DNA from: Streptomyces sp. NBC_01317
Lineage (GTDB): Bacteria; Actinomycetota; Actinomycetes; Streptomycetales; Streptomycetaceae
DNA length: 64,000 bases
NCBI RefSeq assembly: GCF_035961655.1
Contig: NZ_CP108393.1
Coordinates: forward strand, 5,103,001 to 5,167,000
Direction of reading: 5' to 3'
The notes under the pieces were generated by a model. That model was given only the letters and a program-made list of their open reading frames with translations, was not told the origin of the DNA and did no database searches. Shown here piece after piece: positions 1 through 8,533 of this stretch. Positions within the stretch are counted from its first letter, which is position 1; each line of letters opens with the position of its first letter. The position numbers and the translations under genes are program-made.

Positions 1-18
1 TTCGGTTGCGCTTACTGC

Positions 19-46
19 TTGTCCTCAATCGCCGGACGGGCTGGGT
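19..46 (-). repeat. Dispersed intergenic repeat, single copy
   Basis: Read on the minus strand this is the short unit CAGCCCGTCCGGCGATTGAG followed by GAC. The same unit occurs three times in the plus orientation at 30057-30232. Its inverted core (CCGTCCGG) suggests a weak hairpin. I recall units like this as common between Streptomyces genes; no function is known to me. Confidence 0.7.
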
Positions 47-92
47 TTGTCGTGGTGACGGGGGTTTGGGTTTGGGTGAGTGATTGGGTGCG

Positions 93-436
93 GGTTCGGG
101 CCGAGGGGTAGTCGTGGGTGCCCGGGTTGTGTGGTTCGGGTGGGGCCGCCCCTGTTGTTGATTGTCGCGGGGCCGGGGTGGGCGTCAAGGGCGCTCCTGC
201 GTCGCGTCGCTGCGCGATGACCTGCGGTCACCCTTGACCCCCACCCCGGCCCCGCTAGGGAAGGCGGAGGGGGGCGGCCCGGGGGGAGGGGTCCCCGGGG
301 GGCTTGTTTGTCCCTGGTGTTTCGTCGCGGTCCGCGCCTTTCGGCGGGGTGTTGCGCACCACTTGAATGGGGCGGTGGCGAGTCGTCTCGGCGGCTGCCA
401 CGCCGTCTGTTGGCGGGTGTGCAAGCACCGTGTCTG
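93..436 (+). repeat. Repeat module M1, copy A
   Basis: About 340 bp, one of four M1 copies in the window. From 5' to 3' it contains the tag CCGAGGGGTAGTCG, a long hairpin at about 175-260 whose arms end in GTCAAGGG and CCCTTGAC, a second GC hairpin around 277-302, the fully conserved block CACCACTTGAATGGGGC at 358-374, and the end tag GCACCGTGTCTG. The hairpin arms are 25 nt long and pair at all but one position. No protein is encoded. Confidence 0.85.
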
Positions 437-489
437 TGGTGGGTGGGTGGTGGGGCGGTGGTGGTAGGGGGAGGCGGCTGGTCTGGCCT

Positions 490-596
490 GTTTCGGTGGG
501 TTGTTTGCTGTGAGAGCCCTTTAACGCAACACAGGACACAAGGCCGGGTGGGAGAGGCCCTCAGGAGCCCTAAAATCCAGGTCAAATGGGGCATTT
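490..596 (+). repeat. Repeat module M2, copy A
   Basis: About 107 bp starting GTTTCGGTGGGTTG, then AGAGCCCTTTAACGCAACAC and a GGACACAAGGCC block, ending CAAATGGGGCATTT. It lies downstream of M1 copy A in the same orientation. Four copies exist in the window, two near each M1 pair. Function unknown. Confidence 0.8.
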
Positions 597-725
597 GGCC
601 TGCCGGGGTGTGGTGGTGGGCAGTCTTGGCGGCCGACTGTCACCCACCGGCCCGTACGCGGGCGTCAAGCCGGAGTTGAGTGGGTGGTGGGGGCATGTGT
701 GGTGGGTGGGGCGGTCGCCGGGCCC

Positions 726-832
726 GTTTCGGTGGGTTGTGTGCTGTCAGAGCCCCTTAACGAAACACAGGACACAAGGCCAGGGGGAAGAGGCCCCTAT
801 GAGCCTCAAAGCCTGGGCAAATGGGGCATATT
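726..832 (+). repeat. Repeat module M2, copy B
   Basis: Second copy of M2, in the same orientation as copy A: GTTTCGGTGGGTTGTGTGCT, then AGAGCCCCTTAACGAAACAC and GGACACAAGGCC, ending AAATGGGGCATATT. The adjacent M1 copy B points the other way, so the M1 and M2 modules have been arranged independently. Confidence 0.8.
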
Positions 833-885
833 GACCACCAGGGCGGGCCGGGGCCCTGCCCGACCCCGCAGCTGACCACGGATCT

Positions 886-1230
886 CAGACACGGTGCTTG
901 TGCGCTGGCCAACGGGCGGTCGTCAGCCGCCGAGACGAGACCGGCTGCCCCATTCAAGTGGTGCGCAAAGCCCCGCCGAAAGCCGCAGCCCGCGACGAGA
1001 CGCCGAGAACAGACTGGCCCCCGGGGACCCTTCCCCCGGGCCGCCCCCCCAGCCTTCCCTTGCGGTTTCGGGGCGGGGGTCAAGGGTGGAGCGCAGCGTA
1101 ATCGGCGAAGCCGACGCGACGCAGGAGCGCCCTTGACGCCCGGCCCGAAACCGCGACACTCAACCGCAAGGGGCGGCCCCACCCGCCTTGTTGGGTGCTG
1201 GCCACCCCCGACTACCCCTCGGCCCGAACC
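886..1230 (-). repeat. Repeat module M1, copy B
   Basis: Inverted copy of M1. Read on the minus strand it carries the CCGAGGGGTAGTCG tag near 1226, the long hairpin at about 1065-1155, the conserved CACCACTTGAATGGGGC block at 950-966 and the GCACCGTGTCTGAG end. Its stem is of the TTTCGGG type, like copy C, but its loop tip (GTCGGCTTCGCCGAT) is like copy D. Homology with copy C continues outward to about 1256. Confidence 0.85.
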
Positions 1231-1273
1231 CGGGCACTGGGCAGCACCGCAACTACACAACCACCGCCACCGC

Positions 1274-2008
1274 CTACAACCCATCCACCCCCCGCACCTC
1301 CATCAAGCCCACCGCGAGCGCCAGCGTGATCGCGGTGAGTCTCGGGGCGAAGTCGACCACCACGTGGCCCAGTTCCGGGTGTTCCGCGTAAAGGTCCGCG
1401 AGGGTTTGCGGGGGGTGGGAGAACTGCCACAGCGCCGCCGCGTGGACGCTTGCGCCGCCGATCAGTCTCTTTGCCGCCACAGGTCCCAGTGACGGCAGGA
1501 AGCGCGTCGCCATCGCGGCGAGTTCGTCGAGGGCGGCCAAAGCGGTCAGCTTGAACGACAGGACCGCCTCGCGGGAGACGTTGCGTTCCAGGTTCAGCGC
1601 GGCATGGGCGAGAAGGTCGCAGAACAGGGGCTGATCGACCAGGGTCCTGGACAGCACGTCCGCCAGGCCGGCCACCGTACCCACCGCCGCGCCCGTACCC
1701 ACCGCCGCGCCCGCGCCCGCATCCACCCCCACCCCCACCCCCGCCCCCGCCAACCGCTCCCCCACCGCTCCCGCCCACCGCGTCCAGCCCTCCGCCGTCA
1801 GCCGGAGGTAGATCTCCTCGCGCGTTTCGAAGTAGCGCAGGACCGCCGATTTGTTGATGCCCGCCTCGGCCGCGATGTCCGTGAGCGTGACCTCCCGTAC
1901 GCCCTTGCGCAGCCCCAGGACCCGGGCCGCTTCCATGATCGATGCCGCTCGCAGTTCCTTGTTCTCGGGGCTGCGGGCGCGCTGGAAGGCAGGGAGCTGG
2001 CCATTCAT
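1274..2008 (-). CDS. TetR family transcriptional regulator
   Basis: A 244-residue DNA-binding regulator. The N-terminal TetR helix-turn-helix is visible at about residues 24-62 (LTDIAAEAGINKSAVLRYF). The C-terminal ligand-binding part has no family-specific motif that I can name. Residues about 87-114 form an odd Gly/Val/Ala-rich stretch encoded by simple-sequence DNA at about 1679-1752; it looks like a slipped repeat inside the ligand domain. The gene is divergent from the short-chain dehydrogenase at 2073, and paired inverted repeats lie in the 64-bp gap. It therefore very likely represses itself and that dehydrogenase. Confidence 0.88.
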   Translation of the reverse strand: MNGQLPAFQRARSPENKELRAASIMEAARVLGLRKGVREVTLTDIAAEAGINKSAVLRYFETREEIYLRLTAEGWTRWAGAVGERLAGAGVGVGVDAGAGAAVGTGAAVGTVAGLADVLSRTLVDQPLFCDLLAHAALNLERNVSREAVLSFKLTALAALDELAAMATRFLPSLGPVAAKRLIGGASVHAAALWQFSHPPQTLADLYAEHPELGHVVVDFAPRLTAITLALAVGLMEVRGVDGL

Positions 2009-2016
2009 ACCCCAAA

Positions 2017-2063
2017 GTTAACACAACAGCGTTCTCTTGTTATCGGAACGCCGTTGCGTTAAC
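2017..2063. promoter_or_regulatory. Paired TetR-type operators in divergent promoter
   Basis: Two 18-nt arms, GTTAACACAACAGCGTTC (2017-2034) and GAACGCCGTTGCGTTAAC (2046-2063), are inverted repeats matching at 16 of 18 positions. Each arm is itself a small dyad (AACGC-N4-GCGTT or a near match), so this may be two operators facing each other. The site lies between the start codons of the TetR gene (2008) and the dehydrogenase gene (2073) and would cover both promoters. Confidence 0.75.
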
Positions 2064-2072
2064 TTCGGAGGC

Positions 2073-2903
2073 GTGAACACAAAGACCTGGCTCATCACCG
2101 GCAGCTCTCAAGGCCTCGGCAGGGCGGTCGCCGAGGAAGTCCTCGCCGCCGGCCAGAACGTCGTGGCCACCGCGCGGAACCCCGACGTCCTGCGTGACCT
2201 GGCCGACAAGTACGGCGACCAGGTCCTGCTCCAGCGGCTCGACGTGACCGACTTCGGCCAGGCCGAGGAGGCCGTGCGCGCGGCGGTGGACACGTTCGGC
2301 CGCCTCGACGTGGTCGTGAACAACGCGGGGTACGCCGACATGATCCCCTTCGAGGACATCACCCTGGACAACTTCCGGGCCCAGGTGGAGACGGTCTTCT
2401 TCGGCACCGTCCACGTGTCCAAGGCCGCCGTCCCCGTCTTCCGGAAGCAGGGCTCCGGTCACTTCATCCAGGTCGCCTCGATCGGCGGGCGCGGCACCGC
2501 CCCCGGTGTGTCCGCGTACCAGAGCGCCAAGTTCGCGATGGAGGGCTTCTCCGGTGTGCTCAACGACGAGCTGGGCCCCCTGGGCATCAAGGTCACCCTC
2601 GCCGAGCCCGGCCTCATGCGTACCAACTGGTCGGGCCCGTCCATGAAGATCGCCCCGTACGGAGAGGCGTACGCGCCCACAGTCGGCGCGATAGCCGACC
2701 ACCTCCGTGGCCTGCGGGGCAAGGAACCGGTCGACCCCGCCAAGATCGGGCGGGTGTTCCTCCAGGTGGCGGAGATGGACGAGCCCCCGCTGCACCTCGT
2801 GCTCGGCAAAGCCGCCGTGGACATGAACGCGGCCAACATGGCCGCGCTGGTGGCCGGCGACCAGCGGTGGGCGGAGCTGGGCCGTTCGGTGGACTTCGAC
2901 TGA
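2073..2903 (+). CDS. Short-chain dehydrogenase/reductase (SDR)
   Basis: A 276-residue classical SDR that should oxidise or reduce a small carbonyl/alcohol substrate with NAD(P). It has the cofactor motif TGSSQGLG at residues 9-16, NNAG at 83-86, the catalytic Ser near 137 and YxxxK at Tyr149-Lys153. I chose the GTG at 2073 because the cofactor motif then lies at the usual distance from the N-terminus. The ribosome site GGAG is very close (2 nt). The substrate cannot be told from sequence. The divergent TetR gene is the likely regulator, and the following MFS gene is convergent. Confidence 0.88.
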   Translation: MNTKTWLITGSSQGLGRAVAEEVLAAGQNVVATARNPDVLRDLADKYGDQVLLQRLDVTDFGQAEEAVRAAVDTFGRLDVVVNNAGYADMIPFEDITLDNFRAQVETVFFGTVHVSKAAVPVFRKQGSGHFIQVASIGGRGTAPGVSAYQSAKFAMEGFSGVLNDELGPLGIKVTLAEPGLMRTNWSGPSMKIAPYGEAYAPTVGAIADHLRGLRGKEPVDPAKIGRVFLQVAEMDEPPLHLVLGKAAVDMNAANMAALVAGDQRWAELGRSVDFD

Positions 2904-2980
2904 GCCACCCCACCGGCGCCCGGCGCCGGCCCGACATGCCGCGTACAGACCCGGCTCAGGACGAGTTGGCCGTATCGCCG

Positions 2981-3030
2981 CGAGACACCGCGGGACACCG
3001 CGGGACACCGCGAGACACTGCGGGACACCG
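2981..3030. repeat. Five tandem 10-bp repeats
   Basis: Five consecutive copies of CGNGACACYG (CGAGACACCG or CGGGACACCG, one variant ending CACTG) fill the gap between the convergent dehydrogenase and MFS genes, ending 1 bp before the MFS stop codon. The unit is one DNA helical turn. It may be simple-sequence expansion; no gene is affected. Confidence 0.9.
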
Positions 3031-3031
3031 C

Positions 3032-4645
3032 CTACTCGTCCGGCAGCACCGGGAACACGCGCGGCGCCACGAACAGCAGCACCAGAACACACAGCACCGC
3101 CGCCCCCGCCGCCCCCACGAACACGTGGTCCACCGCCGCGTCCACCGCCCGCCGCAGGTACTCCTCCGACGACGCGCTCAGCGACCCGGGGTGGCTCAGC
3201 GCGGTGGAGACCGCGTCCAGGTCTCCGGGCAACCCCGGCCCCGCCCCGGAACCCGCCCCCGAACCCGAACCCGCGCCCGCCCCCGCCGCCAGCCGCGACG
3301 CCAGGACGCCGTTCGCCACCGCCCCGAACACCGCCGCCCCCACGCTCTGACCGATCTGGCGGTTGAAGAGGATCGACGCGGTCGCCGTACCCCGCTCCGC
3401 CCAGCCCACCGAGGACTGGACCCCGATGATCAGGGGGAGTTGGAAGAGCCCCAACCCCGCCCCGAGGACCAGCATGATCAGCGCCGGCTGCCACGCCTCC
3501 CCGGGAAAGGGGAGCAGCGGGAACGCCAGCAGGACCGCGAGCGCGACCGACATCCCGACGAGCGCGGTCCTGCGGAATCCGATCCGGTTGTACACACGGT
3601 TCGAGAGTGCCGCGCTCACCGGCCAGCTCAGCGTCATCGCGGACAGGACGAAGCCCGCCGCGATCGGCCCGAGCCCGAGGACGGACTGCGCGTACGTGGG
3701 TACGAAGAGCGTCGGCGCGACGATCAGCAGCCCCAGCGCGCCGAGCGCCAGATTGACCGCCGCGATCGTACGGCGCTTCCACACCCACCCCGGAATGATC
3801 GGGTCCGCCGCCCTGCGCTCGATCACGACGGTCAGGCAGGCCAGTGCCACGGAGCCCGCGAGCAGCCCCAGGGAGGGTACGGAGACCCACGGCCACGCCA
3901 CCCCGCCCTGGACCAGCGCGGTGAGCAGCAGCGTCGCGGTGGCGAAGACCGCGAGCGCGCCCGCCCAGTCGACGCGGGGGCGCGGCCCGGCGGCGGGCCT
4001 GGCCGGTTCGTGCAGGTGGCGGACGATCAGCCAGAGCGCCACCGCCCCCACGGGCAGGTTGACGATGAAGATCCACCGCCAGTCCACGTACCCCGCGAAC
4101 AACCCGCCGACCAGCGGTCCCGCGACCGACGACGTCGCCCAGACGGTGGACAGCCTGGCCTGGATCTTGGGGCGTTCCTTGAGGGGGTAGAGGTCGGCCG
4201 CGATGGTCTGCACCGTGCCCTGGAGCGCGCCGCCGCCGAGGCCCTGGACGACGCGGAACGCGATGAGGGCGGCCATGTTCCAGGCGCTCGCGCAGAGCAG
4301 TGAGCCGATGAGGAAGATGATGATGCCGGCGATCAGGACGGGCTTGCGGCCGAGCGTGTCGGAGAGTTTCCCGTACACGGGCAGGGTGACCGTCACGGCG
4401 AGCAGATAGCCGGAGAACAGCCAGGAGAAGACGGAGAATCCGCCGAGGTCGCCGACGATCTGCGGGACGGCGGTCGCGACGATCGTGCCGTCCAGCGCCG
4501 CCAGCGCCATGCCGAGCATCAGCGCCGCGACGACGGGGCCGCGCCCGCGGGGAGTGGCGGGAGCGGCTTCGGTTATCGCCTCGGTGTCGTGGGCGTCCCC
4601 GGCGTCCTTGGTGTCTTCCGTGTCCTCGGTGCCGCCGCTGCTCAC
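3032..4645 (-). CDS. MFS exporter, EmrB/QacA (DHA2) type
   Basis: A 537-residue integral membrane protein of the 14-helix drug:H+ antiporter group. The first helix carries LDGTIVATAVPQI, the DHA2 signature region. After it come a GKLSDTLGRKP loop (MFS motif A) and many hydrophobic helices to the C-terminus. A Gly/Ser/Ala-rich loop (residues about 448-470) is low complexity. The N-terminus is acidic and Thr/Asp-rich (about 36 residues). The start is GTG at 4645, preceded by AAGGGA. No regulator is adjacent on this strand; a hairpin and an imperfect palindrome lie upstream (4704-4758). The exported substrate is unknown. Confidence 0.9.
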   Translation of the reverse strand: MSSGGTEDTEDTKDAGDAHDTEAITEAAPATPRGRGPVVAALMLGMALAALDGTIVATAVPQIVGDLGGFSVFSWLFSGYLLAVTVTLPVYGKLSDTLGRKPVLIAGIIIFLIGSLLCASAWNMAALIAFRVVQGLGGGALQGTVQTIAADLYPLKERPKIQARLSTVWATSSVAGPLVGGLFAGYVDWRWIFIVNLPVGAVALWLIVRHLHEPARPAAGPRPRVDWAGALAVFATATLLLTALVQGGVAWPWVSVPSLGLLAGSVALACLTVVIERRAADPIIPGWVWKRRTIAAVNLALGALGLLIVAPTLFVPTYAQSVLGLGPIAAGFVLSAMTLSWPVSAALSNRVYNRIGFRRTALVGMSVALAVLLAFPLLPFPGEAWQPALIMLVLGAGLGLFQLPLIIGVQSSVGWAERGTATASILFNRQIGQSVGAAVFGAVANGVLASRLAAGAGAGSGSGAGSGAGPGLPGDLDAVSTALSHPGSLSASSEEYLRRAVDAAVDHVFVGAAGAAVLCVLVLLFVAPRVFPVLPDE

Positions 4646-5009
4646 AAGATCCCTTCCCTATGCACGTATGTGCGTCGGGGACACCCTCTCACCCACCGGC
4701 CCCCCGGTGGCAGGGCGCGGCCCCGCCACCGGCCACGGAGCGAGTCCCCTAGGGGCTCCTCCTTACTTCCGGCCAGGGGCCTGTCCTTCCGGTGGAGGAC
4801 GCGTGGAGAGCGCCGTGGTCCTTAGCTTGTACGTACGGCAACCGCGGCCGCCGGTACGGGGGGCGACCGCACCCGGGGGGTGGGGAAAACCCCCTGGCCA
4901 AGACACCGCCGCGCACCAGGGTGCGCGCGGGCGTCGGCCGACAGACTCAGAGCACATCCCGGGACCCCGTCGCGCCGACCGCGACGAGGGGAACGACTGA
5001 CTTAGGAGA
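4646..5009. promoter_or_regulatory. Divergent promoter region with two dyads
   Basis: A 364-bp gap between the divergent MFS and ABC genes. It contains a hairpin (CCGGTGGC at 4704-4711 with GCCACCGG at 4725-4732), a near-palindrome centred on CCCCTAGGGG (4742-4758), and the sequence TTGTACGTACGG near 4829. No small gene with a good ribosome site was found. Confidence 0.5.
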
Positions 5010-5015
5010 ATGACC

Positions 5016-5804
5016 GTGACAACGGCTGCAACCATCCCCAGGCACGGGGGCACTGGAGAGCGTACGGCCGTCGCGGCGCGAGCGCGGCAGGTCGTCAAGG
5101 CGTACGGGGCGGGCGAGACCCGCGTCGTGGCGCTCGACCACGTCGATGTGGACGTCGCCCGGGGGGAGTTCACGGCGATCATGGGCCCTTCGGGCTCGGG
5201 CAAGTCGACGCTGATGCACTGCCTCGCCGGGCTCGACACGGTGACCTCGGGGGAGATCTACCTCGACGAGACCGAGATAACGAAGCTCAAGGACAAGCGC
5301 CTGACGCAGCTGCGCCGGGACCGGATCGGCTTCATCTTCCAGGCGTTCAACCTCCTGCCGACGCTCAACGCGCTGGAGAACATCACGCTGCCGATGGACA
5401 TCGCCGGCCGCAAGCCGGACGCCGAGTGGCTCCGGAAGGTGGTGGAGACGGTGGGCCTCGCCGACCGGCTCAAGCACCGGCCGACGCAGCTGTCCGGCGG
5501 TCAGCAGCAGCGGGTCGCGGTGGCCAGGGCACTCGCCGCCCGCCCCGAGATCATCTTCGGCGACGAGCCGACCGGGAACCTGGACTCGCGGGCCGGCGCC
5601 GAGGTGCTGGGCTTCCTGCGCCGGTCGGTGGACGACCTGGGCCAGACGATCGTGATGGTCACGCACGACCCGGTCGCCGCGTCCTACGCGGACCGCGTGC
5701 TGTACCTCGCGGACGGCCGGATCGTGGACGAGATGTTCCGCCCGACCGCCGAGGCCGTACTGGACCGCATGAAGGACTTCGACGCGCGGGGGCGGACGTC
5801 GTGA
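5016..5804 (+). CDS. ABC transporter ATP-binding protein, MacB/LolD type
   Basis: A 262-residue ATPase that powers the FtsX-like permease encoded next. It has Walker A GPSGSGKST, Q-loop FQAFNLLPT, signature LSGGQQQR, Walker B IIFGDEPTGNLD and switch His in VTHD. An ATG at 5010 is only 1 nt from AGGAG (5004-5008), whereas the in-frame GTG at 5016 has 7-nt spacing, so I prefer GTG. The stop overlaps the permease start (GTGA). A paralogous ATPase is at 44828-45598. Systems of this class usually handle lipoproteins, peptides or antibiotics at the membrane rather than nutrient uptake. Confidence 0.92.
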   Translation: MTTAATIPRHGGTGERTAVAARARQVVKAYGAGETRVVALDHVDVDVARGEFTAIMGPSGSGKSTLMHCLAGLDTVTSGEIYLDETEITKLKDKRLTQLRRDRIGFIFQAFNLLPTLNALENITLPMDIAGRKPDAEWLRKVVETVGLADRLKHRPTQLSGGQQQRVAVARALAARPEIIFGDEPTGNLDSRAGAEVLGFLRRSVDDLGQTIVMVTHDPVAASYADRVLYLADGRIVDEMFRPTAEAVLDRMKDFDARGRTS

Positions 5805-8407
5805 CCGTGGTCAAGACCTCGATGCGCAACTTCTTCGCGCACAAGGGGCGGATGGCGCTGTCGGCCGTCGCGGTCCTGCTGTCGGTGGCGTTCGTCTCCG
5901 GCACGCTCGTCTTCACGGACACGATGAACACGACGTTCGACAAGCTCTTCGCCGTCAGCTCGCCCGACGTGACGGTGAGCCCCAAGTCCTCCGGTGGCGA
6001 AGGCGGCCAGCCCGGCACGGGCAAGCCCGAGACCCTGCCCGCTTCCACCGTCGCGCGGGTGGGCGCGGTGGCCGGGGTGAAGTCCGTCGAGGGCGCGGTC
6101 AGCAGCCAGAGCGTGACCGTCGTCAACGCGGAGAACAAGAACGTGGGTGCCACGACCGGCGCGCCGACGTTCGTCGGCAACTGGACCCGCAACGACCTGC
6201 GTTCGATGGAGATCACCTCCGGCCACGCGCCGCGTGGTCCCACGGAGGCGATGATCGACGCCGACACCGCCGACAAGCACCACATCAAGATCGGTGACGA
6301 GCTGCGCGCGATCGCCGTCACGGGCACCTTCCCCAAGAAGATCACCGGCATCGCCGCCTTCAAGGTGACCAACCCGGGCGCGACGGTCCTCTACCTGGAC
6401 ACCGCGACCGCCCAGCGTGAACTGCTCGGCGCCCCGGGACTGTTCACCCAGTTGTACGTCACCGCCGACGCGGGCGTCAGCGACACGGAGCTCAAGCAGG
6501 ACGTGGCGGCGGCGCTGGGAGCGGGGACGGCGGGGACGGCCGGGACAGCGGGGCCGTACAAGCTCCAGACGCAGAAGGAGGCCGCCGACGCGAACCGTTC
6601 GGACGTCGGGTCCTTCCTGGACGTGATGAAGTACGCGATGCTCGGCTTCGCCGGGATCGCCTTCCTCGTCGGCATCTTCCTCATCGTCAACACCTTCTCG
6701 ATGCTGGTCGCCCAGCGCACCCGGGAAATCGGCCTGATGCGGGCGCTCGGCTCCAGCCGCAAGCAGATCAACCGCTCGGTGCTCTTCGAGGCCGTACTGC
6801 TCGGGGTGTTCGGGTCGGTCGCCGGGGTGGCGGCCGGGGTGGGCCTGGCCGTCGGGCTGATGAAGCTGATGTCGGCCACCGGCCTGGAACTGTCCACCGG
6901 CGACCTGACCGTGAAGTGGACGACTCCGGCGATCGGGCTCGTGCTGGGTGTGGTGGTCACGGTCGTGGCCGCGTACATCCCGGCCCGGCGGGCCGCGCGG
7001 ATCTCCCCGATGGCCGCGCTGCGCGACGCCGGGACCCCCGCGGACGGACGGGCCGGCCTGCTCAGGGCCGTCCTCGGGCTGCTGCTCACAGCGGCGGGCG
7101 CTCTGTCGCTCGTCGTGGCGACCCGCGCCGACGAGGCGGCGGAGGGTTCGCTGTTCCTCGGGGTGGGCGTGGTCTTCACGCTGATCGGTTTTGTGGTGAT
7201 CGGCCCGCTGCTCGCAGGTGGTCTGGTACGGGTGCTCAGCGCGGTGCTGCTCCGGGTGTTCGGCCCGGTCGGGCGGCTGGCGGAGCGCAACGCGCTGCGT
7301 AATCCCCGCCGTACGGGAGCCACGGGCGCCGCGCTGATGATCGGCCTCGCGCTGGTGGCGTGCCTCTCGGTGGTCGGCTCCTCGATGGTCGCCTCGGCCA
7401 CCGACGAGCTGGACAAGTCGGTGGGCGCGGACTTCATCATCCAGCCCTCCGTACCGAACACACCGATCGTGCCGAAGGCGCAGGCCGCGCTGGAGCGTAC
7501 GCCCGGCATCGAACACGTCACCCAGTACCGGATGGTCGACGCCAAGCTGACCACGCCGGACGGCAAGGCGGAGGACGAAGGAGTGGTCGCCGCCGACCCG
7601 ACGTACGCGCAGGACCTGCGCCGGGAGACGGTGTCGGGGGAGCTGGCGGGGGCGTACGGCAAGGACGCCATGTCGGTCGGGGACGCCTTCGCCGAGCGGC
7701 ACGGCGTCAAGGTCGGCGACACGATCAAGGTCGCGTTCAAGGCCGGTGAGACGGCTCGGCTCAAGGTCGCGGCGATCACGTCGGACGACACGAACATCGA
7801 CAAGGGCGCGATGTACACCAACCTCGCGACGGCGGAGAAGTACGTGCCGGCCGACAAGATGCCCAAGAACATGATCATGTTCGCGGCGGCGCAGGACGGC
7901 AAGGAGAAGGAGGCGTACGAGGCCCTCAAGAAGTCGCTCGCGGAGTACCCGCAGTACAAGGTGCAGAACCAGACCGACTTCAAGCAGGACCTCAAGGACC
8001 AGATCAGCCAGCTGCTCAACATCGTGTACGGCCTGCTGGGCCTGGCGATCGTGGTCGCGGTGCTGGGCGTGGTGAACACCCTGGCCCTGTCGGTGGTGGA
8101 ACGCACCCGCGAGATCGGCCTCCTGCGCGCGATCGGCCTCTCGCGGCGCCAACTGCGGCGCATGATCCGCCTGGAGTCGGTGGTGATCGCGGTCTTCGGC
8201 GCGCTGCTGGGCCTGGGCCTCGGCCTCGGCTGGGGCACGGCGGCCCAGAAGCTGCTGGCGCTGGAGGGCCTGGGGGTCCTGGAAATCCCCTGGCCGACGA
8301 TAGCGGGCGTCTTCGTGGCCTCGGCTTTCGTGGGCCTGTTCGCAGCCCTGGTCCCGGCGTTCAGGGCGGGCCGGATGAACGTACTGAACGCGATCGCGAG
8401 CGACTGA
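5801..8407 (+). CDS. ABC transporter permease with two FtsX domains
   Basis: An 868-residue membrane protein: N-terminal helix (about 17-38), a large extracytoplasmic domain, a first FtsX domain from about residue 270 (NTFSMLVAQRTREIGLMRAL), a central pair of helices, a second extracytoplasmic domain, and a second FtsX domain from about 735 (NTLALSVVERTREIGLLRAI) to the end. This duplicated plan is typical of actinobacterial MacB-like permeases. The start is GTG at 5801, overlapping the ATPase stop by 4 bp, so the two are translationally coupled. A strong hairpin follows the stop. Confidence 0.92.
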   Translation: MTVVKTSMRNFFAHKGRMALSAVAVLLSVAFVSGTLVFTDTMNTTFDKLFAVSSPDVTVSPKSSGGEGGQPGTGKPETLPASTVARVGAVAGVKSVEGAVSSQSVTVVNAENKNVGATTGAPTFVGNWTRNDLRSMEITSGHAPRGPTEAMIDADTADKHHIKIGDELRAIAVTGTFPKKITGIAAFKVTNPGATVLYLDTATAQRELLGAPGLFTQLYVTADAGVSDTELKQDVAAALGAGTAGTAGTAGPYKLQTQKEAADANRSDVGSFLDVMKYAMLGFAGIAFLVGIFLIVNTFSMLVAQRTREIGLMRALGSSRKQINRSVLFEAVLLGVFGSVAGVAAGVGLAVGLMKLMSATGLELSTGDLTVKWTTPAIGLVLGVVVTVVAAYIPARRAARISPMAALRDAGTPADGRAGLLRAVLGLLLTAAGALSLVVATRADEAAEGSLFLGVGVVFTLIGFVVIGPLLAGGLVRVLSAVLLRVFGPVGRLAERNALRNPRRTGATGAALMIGLALVACLSVVGSSMVASATDELDKSVGADFIIQPSVPNTPIVPKAQAALERTPGIEHVTQYRMVDAKLTTPDGKAEDEGVVAADPTYAQDLRRETVSGELAGAYGKDAMSVGDAFAERHGVKVGDTIKVAFKAGETARLKVAAITSDDTNIDKGAMYTNLATAEKYVPADKMPKNMIMFAAAQDGKEKEAYEALKKSLAEYPQYKVQNQTDFKQDLKDQISQLLNIVYGLLGLAIVVAVLGVVNTLALSVVERTREIGLLRAIGLSRRQLRRMIRLESVVIAVFGALLGLGLGLGWGTAAQKLLALEGLGVLEIPWPTIAGVFVASAFVGLFAALVPAFRAGRMNVLNAIASD

Positions 8408-8425
8408 CCCTTCTCGACGACAGAC

Positions 8426-8462
8426 GGGCCCTGGTAGGCATCACGGATGCCTACCAGGGCCC
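8426..8462. terminator. Strong hairpin terminator after ABC operon
   Basis: A perfect 16-bp stem, GGGCCCTGGTAGGCAT (8426-8441) pairing with 8447-8462, with a CACGG loop. It lies 19 bp after the permease stop and just before the stop of the convergent regulator gene, so it can serve both strands. There is no U tract, as is usual in Streptomyces. Confidence 0.85.
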
Positions 8463-8533
8463 GGTACGTGGGGCGACGACAGCGGCCGGGCCATTCAGCG
8501 GGTGTCTCCCGGCGGGCGGAGGCGGAGGGCGTC

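Larger units (their letters stand above)
1..1273. other. Gene-free region built of long repeats
   Basis: No open frame here has a convincing ribosome binding site or a recognisable protein. The stretch consists of two copies each of repeat modules M1 and M2, described separately, plus GT-rich linkers (about 437-489 and 597-725). The frames that exist across it recur in the related region at 14.3-15.4 kb only because the DNA is repeated, and they encode Pro/Arg/Gly-rich nonsense. Confidence 0.75.

Noticed and set aside
93..436. M1 as an insertion sequence or MITE
   Set aside because: No terminal inverted repeats with target duplications could be recognised and no transposase is near; the module ends differ between copies.
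25..1492. Several open frames in the M1/M2 repeat region
   Set aside because: Frames occur on both strands, give Pro/Arg/Gly-rich low-complexity products, lack ribosome sites and change with each repeat copy.
2981..3030. CRISPR array
   Set aside because: The 10-bp units have no spacers between them and no cas genes are present.
2867..4303. Long plus-strand frame opposite the MFS exporter
   Set aside because: The minus-strand exporter is clear; the plus frame is Arg/Pro/His-rich without a ribosome site.
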